DNA from: Anaerolineales bacterium
GTDB lineage: Bacteria; Chloroflexota; Anaerolineae; Anaerolineales; Villigracilaceae
Assembly (NCBI GenBank): GCA_023382595.1
Contig: JAHDWB010000001.1
Coordinates: 1,116,001-1,180,000 of the forward strand
DNA: 64,000 nucleotides
Direction of reading: 5' to 3'
Shown: positions 59,001 to 64,000 of the stretch, piece after piece
Numbering within the stretch: position 1 is the first letter of the stretch
Layout: each line of letters starts with the position of its first letter
Translations under genes and position numbers: made by a program
The notes under the pieces: generated by a model
The model's input: only the letters and a program-made list of their open reading frames with translations
Told to the model about the DNA's origin: nothing
The model's database searches: none

Positions 59001-59825
59001 CTATTTGATTTGATTGACCAGCGCGTACACGTCCTTTTTATTCCATCCGCTCCGCTCCGCCAGTTGAGCGGACAGCTCCTTCGCGGACATTTTCTCATTC
59101 AAGCCTTTTCGAATCGCTTCCAGCAACTCTTCCTCCGTCCACTTTCTTCTTTCTTCTTTCTTCTTTCCTTCAATGACCAGCGTAAACTCGCCCCTCGGCT
59201 CCTTCGCCTTGAAATGCTCGATTGCGCCACTCACATCTCCGCGCCAGAATTCTTCGTACATCTTCGTCATCTCGCGGGCGATACAGATGCGACGGTCACC
59301 AAGGATGGCGAGAAGGTCGGAAAGCGAGTCAAGCAGGCGGTGGGGGGATTCGAGAAAAATCAAGGTATAGGGCAGGTCGGAAACCTGCCCTACGGTTTTA
59401 TAGCGTTCACTGGACTTATGCGGGAGATAACCGAGATAAAGAAATGCATCCGTGGGGAGACCGGAGGCGGTCAGGGCGGCGATGGGAGCTGATGGACCGG
59501 GAACAGGTTGAACGTCGAAGCCGGAGGCGAGGGCGGCGCGCACCAGTTCGTAGCCGGGGTCATTGATCGCGGGAGTCCCTGCATCCGAGACAAGCGCCAC
59601 ATCCCCTTCCGAAATTTTTTCGAGGATGAAATCAAGTTTGTTGAGTTTGTTATGTTCAAAATAACTGGTGAGGGGAGTTTGGATGTCGAAATGCTTGAGA
59701 AGTTTTCCGGTGTGACGGGTGTCCTCGGCAGCAACGAGAATTGATTCGCGCAAGACCCGCACCGCGCGCGGACTCATGTCTTCAAGATTTCCGATCGGTG
59801 TGGCGACAAGATACAGCCTTCCCAT
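59001..59825 (-). CDS. rsmI: 16S rRNA (cytidine-1402-2'-O)-methyltransferase
   Basis: 274 residues. Tetrapyrrole-methylase fold with the family motifs LYLVATPIGNLEDMSPRAVR, VAAEDTRHTGKLLKHF, ALVSDAGTPAINDPGYELV, PVPGPSAPIAALTASGLPTD, FLESPHRL. SAM is the methyl donor, and the target is C1402 of 16S rRNA. Residues VGQVSDLP (about 146-153) are encoded by the palindrome at 59368-59392, in a loop that is variable in the family. The start follows a TACAAT box by 6 bp, with no ribosome-binding site. Confidence 0.96.
   Translation of the reverse strand: MGRLYLVATPIGNLEDMSPRAVRVLRESILVAAEDTRHTGKLLKHFDIQTPLTSYFEHNKLNKLDFILEKISEGDVALVSDAGTPAINDPGYELVRAALASGFDVQPVPGPSAPIAALTASGLPTDAFLYLGYLPHKSSERYKTVGQVSDLPYTLIFLESPHRLLDSLSDLLAILGDRRICIAREMTKMYEEFWRGDVSGAIEHFKAKEPRGEFTLVIEGKKKEERRKWTEEELLEAIRKGLNEKMSAKELSAQLAERSGWNKKDVYALVNQIK
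59368..59392 (-). repeat. Small palindromic repeat inside rsmI
   Basis: TAGGGCAGGT (59368-59377) and ACCTGCCCTA (59383-59392) with CGGAA loop, perfect 10-bp arms. It encodes GQVSDLP and neighbours in frame, without lengthening the protein compared with the family pattern. Confidence 0.7.
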
Positions 59826-59831
59826 TGCGTT

Positions 59832-59837
59832 ATTGTA
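59832..59837 (-). promoter_or_regulatory. -10 TACAAT of rsmI (leaderless type)
   Basis: TACAAT on the minus strand ends 6 bp before ATG 59825. The terminator at 59861-59882 immediately precedes it, so transcription starts here. Confidence 0.5.
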
Positions 59838-59860
59838 TCACCGCGCAGTTTGAAAATAAA

Positions 59861-59882
59861 ATCGGACGCCTGCGCGTCCGAT
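59861..59882 (-). terminator. Terminator of the protein kinase gene
   Basis: Stem ATCGGACGC (59861-59869) / GCGTCCGAT (59874-59882), CTGC loop. On the minus strand it is followed by TTTATTTT. Confidence 0.85.
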
Positions 59883-59886
59883 CATT

Positions 59887-61332
59887 TTACTGACAACCTT
59901 TAAGTTGGATCTCCAAAGTGACACAGCCTGCTTCATCCCGCGGCACTGCCACACAGCATTGATTCTCGGCATTGAAGGTCGCATCCGACGAGCACTGGTT
60001 GAGTTCGCTCTCGGAAAGGACGGGCGGATCGCAAACCTGCACTTCCATCAGAAGGAACGCCGCGCCCGTGCAGGAATACGTATCCCTTTCGTCGCCAGCC
60101 CGCTCCCGCCGGCAAGACCCGTCCGGGTGGAGGGCGGTTACGGTGGAGCCGGACGTCACAGAAATGCTGGAGTATGGTCTGCGCTGAATGCAGACATTTT
60201 GCGTCTCGCGCGCAAATGGCAATTCAAAGCTGACATCTTCCGCGCAGAACGGCGCGAACGACCCGGAAACAGGTTCGTCTTCCAGAACTTCGGTCGGCAC
60301 GGTGACCAAGGTCGGCGCTTCGGCGGGAACATCAGTGACAACTGACGGCTGATCGGGCGCCAGCAATTGATTCCGCAGGAGGAAAAAACCGACGACAGCC
60401 AGCACCAACACCACGCCTCCGACCACAAGCCCCATCCTGCTTCTGGACATTGACATGGGCGAAGTCCCGAGGCGGGTCTTGACCCCGCTGTTCGTGCTGA
60501 AGGTCAGGTTGCCTTCGTTGCCGAATGCCAGCAAGTTGAGTGCCTTGGCAAGGTCAATGGTGGTGACATAACGTTTGGTCTTATCCTTCGCCATCGCAGT
60601 CTTGATGATGTCATCCACTTCGGGCGGCAGGTCGGGATCGACCTTCAGGATCTCCGGCACCGGCTCGGTAATGTGTTTGACAACCACGCCCATCGGCGTA
60701 TCCGCACTGTAGGGCTGTTGACCGCTCAACATCTGATAGACGATCACGCCGAGTCCGTACACGTCACTGCGGCTGTCCACTTCGGTGCCCTGCGCCTGTT
60801 CGGGACTCATATAAGCGGGCGTTCCGATGACGCCGCTGCCCGTCAGGCTGCCGCTTGCCTCACTTAATTTGGCAACGCCAAAATCAGAGATGAACGGCTC
60901 GCCGTTGTCATCGAAAAGAATGTTATCAGGTTTGAGGTCGCGGTGGATGATGCCCTTGCGGTGGGCGTAGGCAAGTCCCTGCGCGATCTTCTCCACGATG
61001 CGGGCGGTATCCTGAATGGAAAAACCACCCTTTTGGATCAGGTCGGAGAGCGAGCCGCCGTTCATGTAGCGCATTACAAAATAGGGCTGACCATTCTCCT
61101 CCCCCACGTCATAGACTGGAACGATGGAGGCATGCTCCAGTGCGGCAACCAGCTTGATCTCACGTTCGAAGCGCGAGCGGAACTGCGGATCATGCAGCAT
61201 CTCGCGCGGCAGGACTTTGATCGCCACTTCGCGGTCAAAACGCGGATCGAAGGCGCGATAGACCGTCGCCATACCGCCGCGTCCCAGTTCTGACCTGATG
61301 ATGTAACGCCCGATCTCCTCTGGAATTGTCAT
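59887..61332 (-). CDS. PknB-like Ser/Thr protein kinase with extracytoplasmic Cys-rich domain
   Basis: 481 residues from ATG 61332. The kinase domain covers about 8-270: LGRGGMATVYRAFDPRFDR, Lys in VAIKVLPR, HRDLKPDNILFDDNG, DFGVAKLSE, APE-like PAYMSPEQAQGTE. One membrane helix follows near 310-330 (MGLVVGGVVLVLAVVGFFLL). The outer part (about 335-481) has at least ten Cys (FCAEDV, CSSDATFNAENQCC) and no PASTA repeats, so it senses something different from typical PknB. The FHA protein at 7214 is a candidate reader of its phosphorylation. Confidence 0.94.
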   Translation of the reverse strand: MTIPEEIGRYIIRSELGRGGMATVYRAFDPRFDREVAIKVLPREMLHDPQFRSRFEREIKLVAALEHASIVPVYDVGEENGQPYFVMRYMNGGSLSDLIQKGGFSIQDTARIVEKIAQGLAYAHRKGIIHRDLKPDNILFDDNGEPFISDFGVAKLSEASGSLTGSGVIGTPAYMSPEQAQGTEVDSRSDVYGLGVIVYQMLSGQQPYSADTPMGVVVKHITEPVPEILKVDPDLPPEVDDIIKTAMAKDKTKRYVTTIDLAKALNLLAFGNEGNLTFSTNSGVKTRLGTSPMSMSRSRMGLVVGGVVLVLAVVGFFLLRNQLLAPDQPSVVTDVPAEAPTLVTVPTEVLEDEPVSGSFAPFCAEDVSFELPFARETQNVCIQRRPYSSISVTSGSTVTALHPDGSCRRERAGDERDTYSCTGAAFLLMEVQVCDPPVLSESELNQCSSDATFNAENQCCVAVPRDEAGCVTLEIQLKGCQ

Positions 61333-61339
61333 GGGCGCA

Positions 61340-61345
61340 AGTATA
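61340..61345 (-). promoter_or_regulatory. -10 TATACT of the kinase gene (leaderless type)
   Basis: TATACT on the minus strand ends exactly 7 bp before ATG 61332, directly after the upstream gene's terminator at 61366-61398. Confidence 0.55.
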
Positions 61346-61365
61346 TACCTGATGAAATGATGGCG

Positions 61366-61398
61366 CAAGCAAAAACGCCAGGCTCAGCGCCTGACGTT
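61366..61398 (-). terminator. Terminator of the MerR-like regulator gene
   Basis: Arms AACGCCAGGC (61374-61383) and GCCTGACGTT (61389-61398), one mismatch, with the gene's last codons in the stem. On the minus strand it is followed by TTTTTGCTT. Confidence 0.75.
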
Positions 61399-62007
61399 TT
61401 CCAGTGATTCGAATGTTTGCAGAAGACTGATGAGAATGGCATCTGTAAACGTATGGATCTTCGCATACATTTGCGAAGCCTGCGCGACCGGCACCTTCGC
61501 CTCGCCGTACACCTTGATCACGGATTCGATCAGCGTATCACGGAAGAACAGGAACGCCTTCGCCGCATCCACATAGCTGAGGTTGTAGCGCCGCGCGCGC
61601 GAGGCATATTCATACCCGATGGCGTAGGCTTCGGTGGCGGCTTCGTCGTCGCTGGCGCTGACGTAATTCATCAAACCGTGGAAGAGCGAGCGCGCTCCCA
61701 AGCGATATTGCGCCCGCGCCTCCCCATCCAATTTTCGATACCAGGATTCCGCCTCGAGGCTGCCTTCCGAGATCTGCAAGCGGACATTGCGAATGACCTC
61801 CTGCATCATATTCTCCGGTTCGATCTCGCGGGACCTTTGGCTTGATTCCGCCCACAGGGAAATTTCACTCCGCCGGTAGCGGCGATGTCCGCCCTGCGTT
61901 TTGTGGACAGGCAGTACACCCTTATCCGACCAAAGCCGCACTGTGCTGGGATGTACGCCCAGCACCTGCGCCGCATCACTCAGGGAAAGCCATTCGTCGG
62001 TCATCAT
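61384..62007 (-). CDS. MerR-like HTH regulator with all-helical C-terminal sensor domain
   Basis: 207 residues. The HTH is excisionase/MerR-like (LSLSDAAQVLGVHPSTVRLW, SDKGVLPVHKTQGGHRRYRR). The remainder (about 80-207) is helical, with segments such as EAESWYRKLDGEARAQYRLG, YNLSYVDAAKAFLFFRDTLI, reminiscent of the globin-like RsbR-N sensor fold. No B12 or Cys metal site is seen. The gene follows the PucC-family transporter by 13 bp on the same strand and probably controls that promoter. Confidence 0.85.
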   Translation of the reverse strand: MMTDEWLSLSDAAQVLGVHPSTVRLWSDKGVLPVHKTQGGHRRYRRSEISLWAESSQRSREIEPENMMQEVIRNVRLQISEGSLEAESWYRKLDGEARAQYRLGARSLFHGLMNYVSASDDEAATEAYAIGYEYASRARRYNLSYVDAAKAFLFFRDTLIESVIKVYGEAKVPVAQASQMYAKIHTFTDAILISLLQTFESLENVRR

Positions 62008-62020
62008 TCACCCCGCTCCA

Positions 62021-63325
62021 TTAATCCGCGACCACTGCCACTTTATCGACAAAGGAGGGTTCGTGCGCCTTCTTCTGAAATGCATTGACGTCAATGCGAT
62101 AGAGCATGATGGCGGCGATCAACAGCATCAACGCCTCAAGCCCGAAGACGATCAGATAGCCGGTCATGGAGTTGCCTGTGACCTGCGTGGCGAGGTCGGC
62201 GACCACGCCCGCCATGAGCAAGCCAACAAGCCGCGAGAGTCCGTTCGAAAAGCCCCACGCGCCGATATACAAGCCGACCTTTTCAGGGACGGTCAGGTCG
62301 AACATGAGCGAAAGGTTGGCAATGGTGGAAATGCCGGTGCCAAATCCGAGCAGGGTGATGCCGACATAGAACATGGTCAGGCTGGCAGTCAAGCCGCTGA
62401 TGACGATGATCACAAAACCGAGTAGAGCGCCGAGATTCCCCGTTTGGGCAACATATTTCTTCTTCATGCGCCCGTCGAGGAAGCCCGCCACAATGAAAGC
62501 GACAAGCGTAAATGTACTGCTGATGGAAACGATGCGCGAGGTCTGTTCGAGGGTCATGCCGAAGGCTTGCGCGCCGAATGGCTCGAGCAACACGTCCTGA
62601 CCGAGGATGGCGGCGAGGAGCAGAAGAAGATAGACGAAGAAGATCTTCGCAACAGGATTCTCCGTGATGGCGGAGGTCATCTGCTTGACGGTGTAAGTGT
62701 CCGCGCGGGCGGCAGGGACGGAGCTGTCGGAGCGCGGCTCCAGTTTGAAGAGACCGATCAAGCCCAAGGTCAGGGCGGAGGCGGCGACGATGAGAAAGGC
62801 TCGTTCGAGCGCCACCAAGTCAAAGGTCGTCACGAGGCGGCTGAGCGTGAGCCCCGTCGCGATCATACCGATGACCATGACCGTGAACATCGTAGCGATC
62901 GTCTTGCCGCGCCCGTTTTCGCCGGAGAGTTCGGAAGCGAGCGAGAGATAACAGACTGCGGAGAGGTTGTAGCCCATCCCCCACGCGCCAAAGGCGAGGA
63001 TGCCGGCGAGGATGCCGAGGGTGAAGTTCTCCGTGATGAGGATGGCGACCTGCGGCGCGACCGCAACACCGATCATGCAAAGGACGAGTCCCGCCAGAAT
63101 GTAGGGCGAGCGACGATAACCTAAAATGGGATGACGGTCCGAGAAGGAGCCAATGGCAACCTGAATTGGGGAAAGCAGGTAGGGGAAGATCGCAAGAAGC
63201 GTGAAGAGGGTTTTGGAAAACTCGAGGTCGAAGATCATGACGCGGTTGAGCGTGCTGTTGATCGGCACGAGGGTCATGGCGACCGCGGTGTGGATGAGGG
63301 CAAGTTGAAGGCGTTTTATAAGCAT
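62021..63325 (-). CDS. PucC/BCD-family MFS transporter
   Basis: 434 residues, about 12 helices. The start MLIKRLQLALIHTAVAMTLV and PINSTLNRVMIFDLEFSKTL, the GSFSDRHPILGYRRSPYILA loop and GILAFGAWGMGYNLSAVCYL are hallmarks of the bacteriochlorophyll delivery (PucC, LhaA) family. In phototrophs these help assemble light-harvesting complexes, but homologues occur in non-phototrophs with other or unknown roles. No photosynthesis gene cluster is in the window. A promoter with repeated TTCTAC-type sites is at 63370-63420. Confidence 0.9.
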   Translation of the reverse strand: MLIKRLQLALIHTAVAMTLVPINSTLNRVMIFDLEFSKTLFTLLAIFPYLLSPIQVAIGSFSDRHPILGYRRSPYILAGLVLCMIGVAVAPQVAILITENFTLGILAGILAFGAWGMGYNLSAVCYLSLASELSGENGRGKTIATMFTVMVIGMIATGLTLSRLVTTFDLVALERAFLIVAASALTLGLIGLFKLEPRSDSSVPAARADTYTVKQMTSAITENPVAKIFFVYLLLLLAAILGQDVLLEPFGAQAFGMTLEQTSRIVSISSTFTLVAFIVAGFLDGRMKKKYVAQTGNLGALLGFVIIVISGLTASLTMFYVGITLLGFGTGISTIANLSLMFDLTVPEKVGLYIGAWGFSNGLSRLVGLLMAGVVADLATQVTGNSMTGYLIVFGLEALMLLIAAIMLYRIDVNAFQKKAHEPSFVDKVAVVAD

Positions 63326-63369
63326 GTATCACCGAAGCAGGATTTTGTGGAGGGTGGATATTGTGAAGA

Positions 63370-63420
63370 ATTCTACTTTTTAGAGCAAAATGGTCAATGT
63401 AGATTTACGTAGAATTTTAC
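63370..63420 (-). promoter_or_regulatory. Promoter and repeated GTAGA-(A)TTT sites ahead of the PucC-family gene
   Basis: On the minus strand TTGACC (63397-63392), 16-bp spacer, TAGAAT (63375-63370). Two direct repeats GTAGATTTAC and GTAGAATTTTAC (63399-63420) flank the -35, and an inverted copy (ATTCTAC) overlaps the -10. The MerR-like regulator is the obvious candidate binder. Confidence 0.55.
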
Positions 63421-63497
63421 TAGAGCTTTATGAGCAGATTCTGTGGAAATCTTATGATCTGAAGCGTTCGATCAGTTCGTTAAGGAGGAGCAAATAA
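63390..63497 (+). CDS. Possible 35-residue small ORF divergent from the PucC-family gene
   Basis: ATG 63390 reads MVNVDLRRILLELYEQILWK and then SYDLKRSISSLRRSK to TAA 63495-63497. It is amphipathic and protein-like, but there is no ribosome-binding site and it overlaps the promoter of the opposite gene. The rest of the 63326-63563 gap holds only a weak hairpin near 63504-63524. Confidence 0.3.
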   Translation: MVNVDLRRILLELYEQILWKSYDLKRSISSLRRSK

Positions 63498-63563
63498 ACA
63501 GAAGAGACGCTTCGCGCATCTCTCCTGATCCGAACCTGATTCGTTTATCCTGCTACCTTGGTC

Positions 63564-64000
63564 TCACTTTTTACTTTCTCCCCGCCTGACGATCCCCTGC
63601 TGCCATGCATAGACCGCCGCCTGAGTGCGGTCGTCGAGGTGAAGTTTTTTTAGGATGTTGCCGATGTGGGTCTTGACCGTGCTTTCGCCAATGACAAGCG
63701 TCTCTGCGATCTCGGCATTGGATTTGCCCGCCGCGATCAACCGCAGGACTTCGAATTCGCGTTCGGAGAGTTCGGTGAACGGATTGATTTCATCCTTGCG
63801 TAGACCCTGTAATTCCTGCACGATGCGCGAGGCGACGCGTGAATCGAGGACGGCTTCTCCCTGCGCAGCTTTGCGGATGGCGGCGGCGAGTTCGTCGGGT
63901 TCGATGTCTTTAAGCAGGTAGGAGATCGCGCCCGCGCGCACAGCAGGGAAGATGTATTCATCCTGATGATGCGAGGTGACAACGATCACCTGGGTTTCTG
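63564..64000 (-). CDS. NarL/FixJ-type response regulator (5' end outside window)
   Basis: About 145 residues are visible and the frame is open to the right edge (ETQVIVVTSHH), so the N-terminus with the phospho-acceptor Asp is missing. The second half of the receiver ends with the Lys motif ISYLLKDIEPDELAAAIRKA. The LuxR-type HTH is complete: FTELSEREFEVLRLIAAGKS, NAEIAETLVIGESTVKTHIG, NILKKLHLDDRTQAAVYAWQ. A histidine kinase partner would be expected beyond the edge. Confidence 0.92.
   Translation of the reverse strand, partial: ETQVIVVTSHHQDEYIFPAVRAGAISYLLKDIEPDELAAAIRKAAQGEAVLDSRVASRIVQELQGLRKDEINPFTELSEREFEVLRLIAAGKSNAEIAETLVIGESTVKTHIGNILKKLHLDDRTQAAVYAWQQGIVRRGESKK

Noticed and set aside
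62021-63325. Proof of a phototrophic lifestyle
   Set aside because: PucC-family and geranylgeranyl-reductase-like genes alone also occur in non-phototrophs, and no bch, puf or csm gene is in the window.

Overview
The window looks like a chromosomal segment of a Chloroflexota bacterium, probably an Anaerolineae relative. This is an inference: there is no rRNA here. It rests on the mix of oligopeptide ABC transporters, (EEPAA)n-type lipoprotein linkers, GAF histidine kinases, FHA and PknB-like signalling proteins, an MscL with a zinc-ribbon tail, and many families of dispersed palindromic repeats. Most of the sequence is GC-moderate and densely coding. One short stretch (about 50250-51500) is clearly AT-rich.

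Layout. 1-7100: a membrane glycosyltransferase fusion cut by the left edge, an unknown polytopic protein, a P1-family peptidase, a 59-residue protein and an AI-2E-type permease. 7214-11040 (minus): a signalling operon in the order receiver-TadZ-like protein, Sir2 deacetylase, GAF histidine kinase, FHA protein. 11170-11553: tmRNA. 11592-13377: a PadR-controlled locus with two related membrane proteins, the second interrupted by an in-frame stop. 13441-18457: a lipoprotein, DnaK, a C39-like peptidase with TPRs and a coiled-coil membrane protein. 18556-21309: a dyad-rich promoter followed by a small Cys protein, an ArsR-type regulator and an MFS exporter. 21387-25329: a geranylgeranyl-reductase-like flavoprotein, recO, cdd, glmU and tRNA-Gln.

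25359-38110 (minus) is a large Opp/Dpp peptide uptake region with one permease pair, two OppD/OppF pairs and two solute-binding lipoproteins. 38572-46637 holds mscL, a UvrD/PcrA helicase, an aldo/keto reductase, a NUDIX hydrolase, a sugar nucleotidyltransferase, an aminotransferase, a diguanylate cyclase and a SUI1 factor. 46664-50247 holds VOC, LUD, F420-type reductase, TetR and P-loop kinase genes. 50341-51455 is the AT-rich islet with two unknown membrane proteins. 51542-56411 is an Fbp-type iron ABC transporter divergent from a DtxR-family regulator. 56451-64000 holds a PGI/PMI isomerase, an S10 peptidase, rsmI, a PknB-like kinase, a MerR-like regulator next to a PucC-family transporter, and a NarL-type response regulator cut by the right edge.

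Three themes stand out. First, palindromic repeats of several families lie between genes and also inside two genes in frame (21933-22010 in the flavoprotein, 59368-59392 in rsmI). Second, a recurrent -10 hexamer sits 6-7 nt upstream of start codons with no clear Shine-Dalgarno sequence, which suggests frequent leaderless transcription. Third, several loci pair a regulator with a promoter-embedded dyad (PadR, ArsR, DtxR and MerR-like loci). The best candidate for an undescribed accessory system is the AT-rich two-gene islet at 50341-51455.
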